Notes: generated from the letters alone by a model not told the origin. Shown: positions 46,711 through 55,907, counted from the stretch's first letter. The stretch is DNA of 64,000 nt from Verrucomicrobiales bacterium (GCA_016795385.1 JAEUHI010000046.1:1-64000); one strand, 5' to 3'. Program-made: numbers and translations.

Positions 46711-47253
46711 ATGTCCGCCTTTCCTCTCCAACTCATGGAAGTTTCGCCCCGCGAACTCGTCGAATCCGCCCAGGCGGATTTCGAAGGCCCCTTGACGGGC
46801 TACGCCGCGGGCTTGCTGGGAGGCGATTGGGACCGCGCCCGGGACGTCGTCCAGGACACCTTCATCAAGCTGCATCGGCAGGATCCTGCGATGATCCAAG
46901 GCCGGTTGAAAAGCTGGCTTTACACCGTCTGCCGGAACCGCTCGATCGACGTGTTGCGGAAAGAGAACCCGATGCTCTCGACTTCGGGCGACGCCTTTGA
47001 AAACCTCAACGACTGCGCACCTGATCCCTCCCGGGCGATGGAGGAGCGCGAGCGCCACGCGGAGGTGATGGCGCTGCTCGAGCGACTTCCTGAGAACCAA
47101 CGTGAAGTCATCCGCCTGAAGTTTCAGGGCGATCTCAGTTACAAGGAGATCTCGGACGTGACCGGCCTCAGCGTCAGCAACGTCGGCTTTCTCATTCACA
47201 CCGGTATCAAGCGCCTGCGTTCCTTGATGGGCGTCGAGATCGATCCCGAGTGA
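46711..47253 (+). CDS. ECF-type RNA polymerase sigma factor
   Basis: About 180 residues from the ATG at 46711; another ATG at 46735 is possible. Region 2 contains LLGGDWDRARDVVQDTFIKL and GRLKSWLYTVCRNRSIDVLR, and region 4 contains LPENQREVIRLKFQGDLSYK, then EISDVTGLSVSNVGFLIH with a helix-turn-helix. Such factors are usually held inactive by an anti-sigma factor encoded next door, and a membrane protein with an anti-sigma-like start follows 36 bases downstream. The 281-base region towards the divergent regulator contains several AT-rich stretches likely to hold promoters. The target genes are unknown. Confidence 0.9.
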   Translation: MSAFPLQLMEVSPRELVESAQADFEGPLTGYAAGLLGGDWDRARDVVQDTFIKLHRQDPAMIQGRLKSWLYTVCRNRSIDVLRKENPMLSTSGDAFENLNDCAPDPSRAMEERERHAEVMALLERLPENQREVIRLKFQGDLSYKEISDVTGLSVSNVGFLIHTGIKRLRSLMGVEIDPE

Positions 47254-47289
47254 CCGTCTTCCATTTTCCCAATCCAACCTGCCCTAACC

Positions 47290-48288
47290 ATGCATCGCGA
47301 ACCTGTCAATCCCGACGATCCGCAAATGACCGCCTATGCCTTGGGCGAAATGAGCCTTGCGGAAGCCGCCGAGTTTGAAGCCCGTCTTCAAGATTCGCCG
47401 AAAGCCCGCCGTGAGCTTGCCGAAATGCGCGAGATCATGGCGCTGCTCGGAGAAGGACTCCGCGGGGAGTGGGAAGGTGAGAAACAGTCCCGGTCCCTGC
47501 ACGTTTTCGAACCGGTCCTGCTCCCGTCTCCGGCCCGCGATTCCGTGATCATCGAGGGCCAATTCCGCCCCGTGAAACGCTCTTTTGCGGCCGCCGCCGC
47601 GGTCGCCGCGATCTTTTTGGTCGGTTCCGCCATCTTTGTGTCGCAACGATCCGGGGGGCTCCCGGGCGGGGCGGGGGTGTCGGTCGCTTCCGCGCCTCAG
47701 ATCCCTGCGGCCGAGGCCTCCTATCATGTGCCGCAACTTTTGTTGGCCGACGAAATCCAGGATCCCTCCGTGCTCGATTTGGTGGGTGGCGTCGATGCCG
47801 TCAATCTGCCAGTAGATGCGAGTTACCTCGAAGCGGATTCGGTGATTCCCGCCTCCTTTCAGCCGGCGTTGCCGGGAGGACGAGGTTTCTCCCTGGATCG
47901 TGTCGATTCCTATTTGCCACCGATGGGTGGATTCTCCAACGGGCGCAGTCCTGCCACCGGGATGATTGAGCGTCGTTTGGGGCGGGGGGTGCAAGAGGCG
48001 GGGGTTCCGAGCGGCAGTGTCTTGGTGAGCGGTTACGTGACCATGGGCGGCAGCGAGCCGACCGCGCATCTGCTCGGCGGCTTCAGGCCGGTGTCGATCA
48101 GCGGTAATCCGGTGGTGAATGAGGAAAGTGACCTGCGCTTGCTCGCCGATTTGAACGGATTGAAAAAAGAATTGTCAATGATGATCGACGAGATGCCTTC
48201 TCAATCCGAGGAACGCGCCAATCTTGAGCGTGCCTTGGAGCGGAGCGAGCGGATCGCCTCGCAGCTGAAACGCGAACTTGCCCGTTGA
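47290..48288 (+). CDS. Probable membrane anti-sigma factor
   Basis: 332 residues. The cytoplasmic N-terminus DPQMTAYALGEMSLAEAAEF has the LTAYALGEL-type pattern seen in anti-sigma domains of verrucomicrobial and planctomycete ECF systems. It lacks the HxxxCxxC zinc motif of classical ZAS proteins. One membrane helix (about 98-116) separates it from an extracytoplasmic part of about 215 residues, unusually long and rich in Ser/Gly/Pro, ending in a coiled Glu/Arg helix (RANLERALERSERIASQLKR). Its position just after the ECF gene supports the role. The long outer part might receive the signal. A terminator follows. Confidence 0.7.
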   Translation: MHREPVNPDDPQMTAYALGEMSLAEAAEFEARLQDSPKARRELAEMREIMALLGEGLRGEWEGEKQSRSLHVFEPVLLPSPARDSVIIEGQFRPVKRSFAAAAAVAAIFLVGSAIFVSQRSGGLPGGAGVSVASAPQIPAAEASYHVPQLLLADEIQDPSVLDLVGGVDAVNLPVDASYLEADSVIPASFQPALPGGRGFSLDRVDSYLPPMGGFSNGRSPATGMIERRLGRGVQEAGVPSGSVLVSGYVTMGGSEPTAHLLGGFRPVSISGNPVVNEESDLRLLADLNGLKKELSMMIDEMPSQSEERANLERALERSERIASQLKRELAR

Positions 48289-48339
48289 GAGCGAAAAATT
48301 TCGGCCGAACTTGGGTTTGGTCGTGGACGTAATCCTGGG

Positions 48340-48370
48340 GAGCCAGGCGGAGAAATCCGCCTGGCTCTTT
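48340..48370 (+). terminator. Hairpin terminator after the sigma/anti-sigma pair
   Basis: A perfect 12-bp stem (48340-48351 with 48356-48367) with a GAAA tetraloop, followed by only three T before a CGG. The strong stem with a short T run makes it a probable but not ideal terminator. Confidence 0.75.
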
Positions 48371-48458
48371 CGGTTTATTCCGGGGGCAGTGGCCCCAGCG
48401 CGGAGGAAAGTGGGAAAAATCCTTCGTAAATCTTGAATTCTCGGGAGGATTGGTGAAG

Positions 48459-51101
48459 ATGAGCCTTTCCCCGCCATGGGGATTGCCTGACTTGAGCCCG
48501 ACTCCGCCCGACTCCGCCCCACGCTTTGACACCACCGTTTCTGATCACGGGGGTGTCCTCGCAAAGATCGATCTCGGAGCACCACCTTTTAGTGATCAAA
48601 TCTTTTCACGTGAAGCGCTTGAAAAGGGGCGATGGATCCTTCGCAATGGAACGGTTCGAGTGGTTACCGCCAACATCCAGGGGCGTTTTGCGGGCGTTTT
48701 TGGACAAGTGAGCGAGGGCGACGAACGCCAGAAAGCCGAGGTCAGCATCGTGGTCCATCAGGGAGATGAAGGGTGGCGCGTCGATGGCCGGAGTGATCGC
48801 CTTAAAACCCGCAACAACGAACACGTGGTGGCCCTGCTGATGGCGGCCATGGTGGAGAAGGGAGTCGTCCGCGATCTCTCCTTCGGTCTGGGGCGGAATC
48901 GATGCGGGATCCATCTTCTTTCCGCCGATGTGCGCGCCGGCATTCTCCACTGGGACGACTCGGATGCCCGGGCCGTGCTGGAGAACATGCCCCTCGCCCG
49001 TGTCGACGGTGCCGATCCGCGCATTGAGGGACGTCTCCGTGCCATGGGTTTGAAGCGTCTTGTGGAACTCTATCCATGGGATGAAATCGTCCCGGAGTAC
49101 CGGCAGTGCTACGCCTATACCGCGATCCGCCGGGGCATGCAGGAGGTGTTCTGGGCGGACTTCCTCGCCAATCGTCGCGTGGAACTTGAGGAACTCGATT
49201 GCATCATCACCACGGATCCGGGATTCGGGTTGCGGGTTCTCGAGCCGCTGGATTACTACGGCGAGATCCACGCCGAAGAAGATGCCGTCGATTGGTTTGG
49301 CTTCGAATATGGCATCAAGAACGGGGGAGAGAAGATCAACCTGCTTCCCTGCCTCGTGAGGTATCTGGAGAGCAAACCCTCCGGAGTATCCCTTGCCGAT
49401 CTGGAAAAGAACGCTCCCCAGAAGAAAGTTCCCATCCAGGTCGGGGACACCGGCACCTTCATCGCGATTCCCGCCAAAAAGCTCCAGACGATATTGGGGC
49501 TGCTCACCGAGCTGTTTGATCTCCATCCCGTCAACAAAGAGGGAAAGGTGAGGCTTCATTCCGTGCGTGCCGCCCAGCTCACCCGATACGCCGGAGAAGA
49601 GGCGCTGGTGGACGAGGCGCCCGAGGCGCTGCGCAAACGGGCGGAGGAGTTGGAGAATCTGAAACCCAAGGTCTGTCCGGAGGCCCCGAAGGAGTTCCTC
49701 GCCAGTCTCCGCCCCTACCAGCAGGATGGTTTCGAGTGGTTGCAGTTTCTCCGCGAGCAGGGGCTAGGCGGCATCCTCGCCGACGACATGGGACTGGGGA
49801 AAACGGTGCAGACCCTTTGTCATCTCCATTGCGAAAAGCGGAGCGGTCGCGCCGATCTCCCGAGTCTCATCCTCGCGCCGAAAAGCGTCGTTCCGAACTG
49901 GGAGAAAGAGGCGAAGAAATTCGCTCCCTCGCTGCGCGTCCTTGCCCTGCAGGGACCCAACCGGAAGAAGTATTACTCCATCCTCAAACACTGCGACCTC
50001 GTCGTCACCTCTTACCCGGTGCTCTTCCGCGACGCGGAGGAAATCCTGAATCAGAAGTTCCATTACGTGGTTCTCGACGAGGCCCACACGATCAAGAACA
50101 CCGCCTCGCAGATCACGAAAGTCGCGTGGAAGATCGATGCCCGCCACCGACTGTGTCTTTCCGGAACGCCGATCGAGAATCACCTCGGCGAACTCTGGTC
50201 GCTTTTCCATTTCCTTACTCCCGGCTTCCTGGGCACGGAGGAGAGTTTCAACCGCTGCTTTCGCGCGCCGATCGAGAAAAATCGCGACGAAGGCCTGCGC
50301 AAACGTCTCGCCGAGCGCGTCGCTCCGCTGATGCTCCGCCGCACCAAGTCTCTCGTGGCACACGACCTGCCGCCCAAGACCGAGATCGTCCGCACCGTGG
50401 AGCTGAATCCCAAGCAGGTCGAGCTCTATGAAGCGGTCCGCGCCGCCGTCAGCCGCGAGGTGCATGAAGAAATCGCCCGCCTCGGAGTGGAGCGCAGCAA
50501 GCTGCTCGTCCTCGACGCCCTGCTGAAACTCCGGCAGGTCTGCAACCATCCGCAGCTCTTGAAAATGCCGTCCGCCCAAAAGGCGAAGACGTCGGCGAAG
50601 ATGGACCTCTTCATGGAGTGGATCCCGTCCATGGTGAAGGAGGGGCGGAAGATCCTCGTCTTTTCGCAGTTCACCGGGATGCTCTCCATCCTCGAGCAGG
50701 CGCTCACCAAAGAAGGGGTGAAATACCTCACCCTGACCGGACAATCGAAGGACCGTGGACAGCTCTGTGATGATTTCCAGGCGGGTAAAGCTCCCGTTTT
50801 CCTCATCAGCTTGCGTGCCGGGGGCACGGGGCTGAATCTCACCGCCGCCGATACCGTGATCCATTTCGACCCGTGGTGGAATCCGGCCCTCGAGGCCCAG
50901 GCGACGGACCGTGCCTACCGGATCGGGCAGAAGAACCCCGTCTTTGTTTACAAGCTGATCACCGAAGGGACGATCGAGGAGAAGATTCTCATGCTCCAAC
51001 AAAAGAAACGTGCCCTGTTCGAGGGGATCCTCGAGGGCACGCCGCAGAAGCTCTCGTTCTCGGAGGAAGAGCTCGATGATCTCCTCGCTCCGATGAAATG
51101 A
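48459..51101 (+). CDS. SNF2-family DNA-dependent ATPase/helicase
   Basis: 880 residues. The ATG at 48459 is 10 bases downstream of a GGAGG site. The N-terminal 400 residues are less conserved. The SNF2 motor starts LRPYQQDGFEWLQFLREQGL, then GGILADDMGLGKT (Walker A, about residue 447). DEAH in VLDEAHTIKNTASQ, SGTPIENHLGELWSLFHFL, the helicase C-domain FSQFTGMLSIL, then SLRAGGTGLNLTAADTVIH and ATDRAYRIGQ complete it. Bacterial SNF2 proteins remodel or recycle nucleic-acid complexes; RapA acts on RNA polymerase. No SWIM zinc finger is seen. It has no toxin, methylase or phage neighbour, so a defence role is not supported. Confidence 0.9.
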   Translation: MSLSPPWGLPDLSPTPPDSAPRFDTTVSDHGGVLAKIDLGAPPFSDQIFSREALEKGRWILRNGTVRVVTANIQGRFAGVFGQVSEGDERQKAEVSIVVHQGDEGWRVDGRSDRLKTRNNEHVVALLMAAMVEKGVVRDLSFGLGRNRCGIHLLSADVRAGILHWDDSDARAVLENMPLARVDGADPRIEGRLRAMGLKRLVELYPWDEIVPEYRQCYAYTAIRRGMQEVFWADFLANRRVELEELDCIITTDPGFGLRVLEPLDYYGEIHAEEDAVDWFGFEYGIKNGGEKINLLPCLVRYLESKPSGVSLADLEKNAPQKKVPIQVGDTGTFIAIPAKKLQTILGLLTELFDLHPVNKEGKVRLHSVRAAQLTRYAGEEALVDEAPEALRKRAEELENLKPKVCPEAPKEFLASLRPYQQDGFEWLQFLREQGLGGILADDMGLGKTVQTLCHLHCEKRSGRADLPSLILAPKSVVPNWEKEAKKFAPSLRVLALQGPNRKKYYSILKHCDLVVTSYPVLFRDAEEILNQKFHYVVLDEAHTIKNTASQITKVAWKIDARHRLCLSGTPIENHLGELWSLFHFLTPGFLGTEESFNRCFRAPIEKNRDEGLRKRLAERVAPLMLRRTKSLVAHDLPPKTEIVRTVELNPKQVELYEAVRAAVSREVHEEIARLGVERSKLLVLDALLKLRQVCNHPQLLKMPSAQKAKTSAKMDLFMEWIPSMVKEGRKILVFSQFTGMLSILEQALTKEGVKYLTLTGQSKDRGQLCDDFQAGKAPVFLISLRAGGTGLNLTAADTVIHFDPWWNPALEAQATDRAYRIGQKNPVFVYKLITEGTIEEKILMLQQKKRALFEGILEGTPQKLSFSEEELDDLLAPMK

Positions 51102-51120
51102 AGCGAAAAGGAGTCTCGGA

Positions 51121-52047
51121 TCACTCGTAGACGAGGCCGGGGATCTTGCCGTGGGCGACAAGACGTCCGCGCTCGGTGTCGAGTTCGAAGATATCGACAC
51201 CCGCTCCGGTCAGGCCTGTGGTCGATTTGCTGCGGGCACCGAAGACGTAGTGTTTGTCCGCGGCCGGGTCGTAGCCCATGTAAAGCATCACGTGGGAGAC
51301 TCGGTGACCGGATTTCCACGTGCCGCCCCAGAAAATGAGGTCGCCGGGAGAGAGTTTTTTCAACAGCTTCGAAGAGGCCGACTTGCTGCCATAGACGTCA
51401 TCGAGCAGGTTTTTGCGCTTCAGCCAATAATACTGGTCGTAGGAGGTGCGCGGGACGTCCTTGATCCCGATCCGATTGAGGAGAAACTGGATCGTGGAGG
51501 AGCAGTCGAGCCCGCCCGAATCGGGATCGTCGGCTCCGAAGACGTAGCTGAGTTTCTTACCCGCCAGAGCGTGGGCCTCTTCGCGGAGTTGGGTGAGAGT
51601 CGGCCCCGACTTCTTCGGCGCGGCCTCCTCCTGGGACTTCTCCGGAGTCGTCTTCGAGCCCCCGGTCGTCTTGTCGGGATCCGCTGGCGTGTCGGCGGCG
51701 GTCGCCGAAGAGGTGGTGGCCGGATCGGGAATGTCCGCCGGTTTCGGCTCGGGGGGCAGAGTGGGGGCGGGTGCGGTAGCAGAGGCCGTTTCCACCGGAG
51801 CAGGTTCTTCCGTGATCCCGCCGGGAGTTGTCGGCGCTGATTCGGGAATGGGTGGCGGGGGGATGGTGAGGCGCACGGTCTGCGATTTCATCTGGTCCAT
51901 ACCGCCGCGCACGTTTTGTTTGATGGGCACGACGGGCCGGAACGACCTCTCGCGCGGCGCGGCGGGGCCGGCCTCCAGCACGGACGTCGATCCCGTCGCC
52001 AGAAGGAGGGCAGTGGAAAGAACGGTCGGGTAGGGGAAATTACGCAT
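51121..52047 (-). CDS. Secreted NlpC/P60-type peptidoglycan hydrolase with Pro/Thr-rich linker
   Basis: 308 residues. A signal peptide (ends near SVLEAGPA) leads to a linker of about 110 residues rich in Pro, Thr, Ala and Glu, then the catalytic domain (about 150-308). The nucleophile Cys182 lies in GLDCSSTIQFLL and the base His252 in GHRVSHVMLYMG, with a later His as possible third residue in KHYVFGAR. The family cleaves D-Glu-diaminopimelate or similar peptide links in cell wall. The start faces the gene at 52160 across an AT-rich region that probably contains both promoters. Confidence 0.87.
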   Translation of the reverse strand: MRNFPYPTVLSTALLLATGSTSVLEAGPAAPRERSFRPVVPIKQNVRGGMDQMKSQTVRLTIPPPPIPESAPTTPGGITEEPAPVETASATAPAPTLPPEPKPADIPDPATTSSATAADTPADPDKTTGGSKTTPEKSQEEAAPKKSGPTLTQLREEAHALAGKKLSYVFGADDPDSGGLDCSSTIQFLLNRIGIKDVPRTSYDQYYWLKRKNLLDDVYGSKSASSKLLKKLSPGDLIFWGGTWKSGHRVSHVMLYMGYDPAADKHYVFGARSKSTTGLTGAGVDIFELDTERGRLVAHGKIPGLVYE

Positions 52048-52159
52048 GGCTGAAAATTTAATTTAAATTAATAAAATGGAAACAATTTTTTATAAATTTA
52101 AAGTGATTCCAGATTACGCTGGTCGTTGGCTTGCCTTTTATGTTCTGATTAAAAGACTT

Positions 52160-53539
52160 ATGAGACCCTCTTGGATGCTTCATTTGACCCTCTTGGGTTT
52201 GATCCCGGAACTTGGCGCACTCGAGCCTCACCGGATCCGGGTGGTGGATGACGAAAACGGATGGCCGGTCCCTCTCGTCGAGTTGCGGACGACGCACCAG
52301 GTTTCCTTTTTCACGGACAATGCCGGGGTCGTCGCCTTTGACTTGCCGGAATTGATGGGCGTCGAGACCTGGCTGAACGTCGAGGCGGATGGCTACGAGG
52401 CCCGGGCCGATGGATTCGGGATGCGGGGCGTGCGTTTCACACCGGAGCCGGGTGGTGATCTGGAGGTGAAGGTTTCCCGGAAGATCGCCGCGAAGCGCCT
52501 GGGGCGGATGACCGGCGGGGGGCTTTTCGGGGAAAGCGGGAAATTGGGGGCAGAGACCGGATGGAAGGAGAGCGGGATCCTCGGGTCCGACAGCGTGCAG
52601 AATGCGGTGCATCGTGGCCGGATGCTCTGGGCCTGGGGCGATACGAACGTGCCACGCTATCCACTGGGGCTTTTCCACATGACGAGCGCGACGACGCCGG
52701 TGCAACCCCTGGCCTCCTTCGAGCCGCCCCTGCGCCTCGCTTTGGACTATTTCCGCGACGACGCCGGCCGCGTCCGCAACGTCGCCAACCTGTTTCCCGA
52801 TGACCCGGGCCCAACATGGATCAGCGGCTACGTCAGCCTGCCGGATGGGCAGGGGGTCGAACGTCTCGTCGGTTGTTATTCCAAAATCGAGCCGCCGATG
52901 AATGCCTATCGGGTCGGCTTGTGCGTTTGGAATGACGAAACGGAGCAGTTCGAATCCGTCGAGGTGCTGTGGGATAAGAAAGACGGCGGGAGCGAGCCAA
53001 AGCTGCAGCCGGTGGGGCATCCTTCTTTCTGGACGGATGAAAAGGGCGTGCGCTGGCTCCTTTTCGGCGATCCCTTTCCCTCGATCCGGATGCCGGCGAG
53101 CTTTGAAGGCTGGCGGGACCGGAAGCAGTGGGAGTCGATCGACACTCCCAAGTCTCTCAGCGGCAGCGATGGGCGAACGGTGAAGCCGCATCGCGGATCG
53201 ATCGCCTGGAATGAGTATCGTGGAAAGTGGGTGACGGTCTTTGGAGAGATCGGCGGCGATCCCTCAACGCTCGGCGAACTCTGGTATGCGGAGGCGCCGT
53301 CTCCGTTCGGCCCTTGGGGGAAAGCGGTGAAGGTGCTCAGCCATCGGAAGCTCACCTTTTACAATCCCCGGCTTCACCCGGAGTTCACCCCGGCGGATTC
53401 GCCCATCCTGTTGTTCGAGGGTACCTACACGCACAGTTTTTCGGGCGAGACGCGTCAGACGCCCCGCTACGACTACAATCAGATCCTTTACCGTCTCGAT
53501 CTCGACGATCCGAAGCTGGCTCCGGCGCGCGGCGAGTGA
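52160..53539 (+). CDS. Secreted protein with a glycoside-hydrolase-like propeller, function unknown
   Basis: About 459 residues from the ATG at 52160; an ATG at 52175 is also possible. A signal peptide ends near IPELGAL. A beta-sandwich-like N-terminal part of about 90 residues (HRIRVVDDENGWPVPLVELR) suggests a carboxypeptidase-regulatory-type fold. The rest has recurring blade-like units (HRGRMLWAWGDTNVP, GPTWISGYVSLPDG, GHPSFWTDEKGVRWLLFGDP, GSIAWNEYRGKWVTVFGE, GELWYAEAPSPFGPWGKAVK). These resemble five-bladed propellers of GH43-like or DUF4185 proteins. Catalytic acids cannot be assigned, so enzyme activity is unproven. The domain call is by pattern only. Confidence 0.6.
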   Translation: MRPSWMLHLTLLGLIPELGALEPHRIRVVDDENGWPVPLVELRTTHQVSFFTDNAGVVAFDLPELMGVETWLNVEADGYEARADGFGMRGVRFTPEPGGDLEVKVSRKIAAKRLGRMTGGGLFGESGKLGAETGWKESGILGSDSVQNAVHRGRMLWAWGDTNVPRYPLGLFHMTSATTPVQPLASFEPPLRLALDYFRDDAGRVRNVANLFPDDPGPTWISGYVSLPDGQGVERLVGCYSKIEPPMNAYRVGLCVWNDETEQFESVEVLWDKKDGGSEPKLQPVGHPSFWTDEKGVRWLLFGDPFPSIRMPASFEGWRDRKQWESIDTPKSLSGSDGRTVKPHRGSIAWNEYRGKWVTVFGEIGGDPSTLGELWYAEAPSPFGPWGKAVKVLSHRKLTFYNPRLHPEFTPADSPILLFEGTYTHSFSGETRQTPRYDYNQILYRLDLDDPKLAPARGE

Positions 53540-53552
53540 GAGGTGGCATCGG

Positions 53553-54374
53553 TCACTTGAGGGATTCCCGAAAGGTCTCGAATTCCGCCTCGTCCATCTC
53601 CACGAGGTGCCGCGCCTCGGGAAACCTCCCCTCGCGGACGTCGGCGACATATTCCCGGAAGGCGGCGATGCGTTCCTCCTGGAGACGGCGGTATTCGGCG
53701 AGAAAATTCCGGTAGGCCTTGGCGTGCCGGGGGAGCCGTTCGTCGTATTCGCCGAGGAGGTCGTCGGAAAAGAGGAACTGGGTGTCGCATCCGGTCCCGG
53801 ATCCGAGCGCCATCAGAATGAGCGAGGTATTCTGGGAAAGAAAGGTGGCGAGCCGGTGTGGCACCACCTCGAGTTCGGCGGCATAGGCTCCGGCGTTTTC
53901 GAGTTCCTTCATTTTCCCGTAGAGGATGCGGGCCTCTTCGGCCGTTTTTCCAATGGCGCGGTAATCCGTCCAGGTGACGTGGCGGGGGATCAATCCGAGG
54001 TGGCCTACGACAGGAATGCCCTCGCGTGCCATGCCTTCGATGATCCAAGGGCTGGCCGAGCAGTAGACGGAGCTCGCCCCGAGTTCGAGCGCGCGGAAGC
54101 CGACGCGGATCGCCTCCTCCCGCGAACTCAGGCCATGCGGGGTCGAGCCGGAAAGAAAGCTGGTGGGAGCGGCGGCGACGAGGAGGGGGAGCCGGCTCTG
54201 TGCCTCCGGGGTGTCGAAGGGGCAGCTCATCAGATCGACTCCGGCCGCTTCGGCGGCGGCGGCTTCCTCCGGGGACTTCACGTGGATGTGGGTGAGCACG
54301 CGTTTGCCTTTGAGTTGGCGCAGTTCGTGGACGGTGTATCTCTTGCGGGGACGGAGCATGATGCCATCGAGCAT
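53553..54374 (-). CDS. PanB-like (ketopantoate hydroxymethyltransferase family) protein with altered active site
   Basis: 273 residues, the right length and order of blocks for PanB. REGIPVVGHLGLIPRHVTWT and LEVVPHRLATFL correspond to the conserved GHLGLTPQ and LECVP regions, and DTQFLFSDDLLG to the region near the end. The metal-binding parts do not match: VGDS of E. coli PanB aligns with MSCPFDT, the ADLPF segment reads VAAAPTSFL, and the substrate lysine of VKIEGG is replaced by SSVYCSAS. It may catalyse a different aldol-type reaction or be a non-catalytic relative. The start could also be the ATG at 54359. The name panB is withheld because the key residues are missing. Confidence 0.7.
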   Translation of the reverse strand: MLDGIMLRPRKRYTVHELRQLKGKRVLTHIHVKSPEEAAAAEAAGVDLMSCPFDTPEAQSRLPLLVAAAPTSFLSGSTPHGLSSREEAIRVGFRALELGASSVYCSASPWIIEGMAREGIPVVGHLGLIPRHVTWTDYRAIGKTAEEARILYGKMKELENAGAYAAELEVVPHRLATFLSQNTSLILMALGSGTGCDTQFLFSDDLLGEYDERLPRHAKAYRNFLAEYRRLQEERIAAFREYVADVREGRFPEARHLVEMDEAEFETFRESLK

Positions 54375-54488
54375 AGCGGGGGTGCGGTGGATTTGTAAAA
54401 GGCAAATCTCGGCGACGGCGATCGCATTTTCAGGGGAAAGGTCGGTTTTTCATTCGACGATCGAGTCAAGGCTGGCTAGGATCGCGGC

Positions 54489-54668
54489 ATGAATCTCCGG
54501 ACTCTTTGCCTTTTTCTCGCCTTGGCGGTGACCTCTTCCTTCTTCGCCAGTTGTGAATCGATGTCGACGGACCCGGCACCCGGGGGGATCACCGGCTACA
54601 GCACGGGGATGAATCCCCAGGCCATCCGGGAATGGCAGGATCGCTCGATCCGGCAACTCGCCTACTGA
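54489..54668 (+). CDS. Small lipoprotein
   Basis: 59 residues, starting at the ATG at 54489. The N-terminus MNLRTLCLFLALAVTSSFFA followed by SCES is a signal with lipobox FASC, so Cys22 would carry the lipid. The mature part of 38 residues is polar, with the segment STGMNPQAIREWQDRSIRQL. Tiny lipoproteins of this kind often sit in the outer membrane of Verrucomicrobiota, but no function is known. It lies between the PanB-like gene and the prepilin peptidase gene. Confidence 0.7.
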   Translation: MNLRTLCLFLALAVTSSFFASCESMSTDPAPGGITGYSTGMNPQAIREWQDRSIRQLAY

Positions 54669-54728
54669 AAACTTCTATAATTTCTAGACTTTTCGGAGGT
54701 CTTAAGCGAAACTCCACGCAGTTTCGCC

Positions 54729-55865
54729 ATGTCGCCGCAGTTTTTGTTTGATGTCTTCCTCCCGGTGATGGCGTTTGCCATCGGGGCTTGTATCGGATCG
54801 TTCCTGAACGTGGTCATTTACCGCGTGCCGAACGGGTTGAGCGTGAACGAACCCCGGCGCTCCTTCTGTCCGACGTGCAAGACTCAGATCCCGATCTGGT
54901 TGAATATCCCGCTCTTCACCTGGCTGATGTTGAGGGGAAAATGCAAATGGTGCCACTCGCCGATCGCCTTTCGTTATTTTCTTGTCGAGCTTCTCACGGC
55001 GATTTGTTTTCTCGCCCTTTTCAAGCATGGGATCGCCCCTTATGACCTCCAGGGGGTGGTGGCGCTGTGGATTTTCGCGGCTCTGCTGATCGCCGCGACT
55101 TTCATCGATTTCGACCATTTCATCATCCCGGATTCGATCACGATCGGGGGCACGGTGGTAGGCTTGATCGCGAGTTTTGCGGTACCGGCCTTGCATGGTC
55201 CCACGCTGAACTGGTGGCAGGGCGGTCTCCAGGGAGTGATCGGGGCGGCGGTTGGCTTTGGATTCCTCTGGCTCATCGTGCTGATGGGCAAGATGATGTT
55301 CGGGAAGATCCATCATCGCTGGGAGGAGCCCGTCGACTTTGAAATCTCCCAACCCGACGGGGAAGACTCTCCCATCTATATCAAACTGGGCGAGCACACC
55401 TACCAATGGGAAGACGTGTTTTTCCGCAAATGGGATCGGCTCGAACTCGACACGAAGGAGCTCGCTTTTGACGATGAGCCGAAGGAATTCCAGACCTTCC
55501 GCGTGCTCGGTGATGCGCTCGAGCTCGACGGTGCCCGGGTCGAGATCGAGTCGGTGAAAAAGGTCAGCGGCAGGATCACCTCGGCCGTCGTGCCGCGCGA
55601 GGCCATGGGGTTCGGAGATGTGAAGTTCATGGCCATGATCGGGGCCTTCCTCGGCTGGCAGGCCGCCATTTTCACCATTTTCGCCGCCTCGGTCGCCGGT
55701 GCCATCATCGGGCTGCTCCAGAAGAGTCTTTTCCGCGAGCAGTGGTCGCGCCCGCTGCCTTTCGGCCCTTACCTCGCACTCGGGGCCTTTCTGTGGGTTT
55801 TCACCGGGCCGGCGATCTGGTTCTGGTATCTGGCGATGCTCCGCGGCGCTCTTGGCCGAGGCTGA
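54729..55865 (+). CDS. Prepilin peptidase / N-methyltransferase with inserted soluble domain
   Basis: 378 residues. The N-terminal zinc-binding domain has the two CxxC pairs FCPTCK and CKWCHS. The membrane aspartyl-protease core has the catalytic motifs FIDFDHFIIPD and GFGDVKFMAMIGAF, one Asp each. It cleaves and methylates type IV prepilins or pseudopilins at the inner membrane. Between the middle helices (about 193-290) lies a soluble insertion of about 95 residues with several acidic stretches, not present in E. coli GspO or Pseudomonas PilD. The gene stands away from any pilin genes, but a secretin cluster is at 34528 and a GspG-like gene at 5146. Confidence 0.9.
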   Translation: MSPQFLFDVFLPVMAFAIGACIGSFLNVVIYRVPNGLSVNEPRRSFCPTCKTQIPIWLNIPLFTWLMLRGKCKWCHSPIAFRYFLVELLTAICFLALFKHGIAPYDLQGVVALWIFAALLIAATFIDFDHFIIPDSITIGGTVVGLIASFAVPALHGPTLNWWQGGLQGVIGAAVGFGFLWLIVLMGKMMFGKIHHRWEEPVDFEISQPDGEDSPIYIKLGEHTYQWEDVFFRKWDRLELDTKELAFDDEPKEFQTFRVLGDALELDGARVEIESVKKVSGRITSAVVPREAMGFGDVKFMAMIGAFLGWQAAIFTIFAASVAGAIIGLLQKSLFREQWSRPLPFGPYLALGAFLWVFTGPAIWFWYLAMLRGALGRG

Positions 55866-55907
55866 ACGGTGTTTGGCGGATCGCGGATTCCGTGAAACCT
55901 TCTTCCC

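Noticed and set aside
48459..51101. SNF2 helicase as core of a defence island
   Set aside because: Its neighbours are an ECF/anti-sigma pair and a peptidoglycan hydrolase. No nuclease, methylase, phage or accessory defence gene is present.
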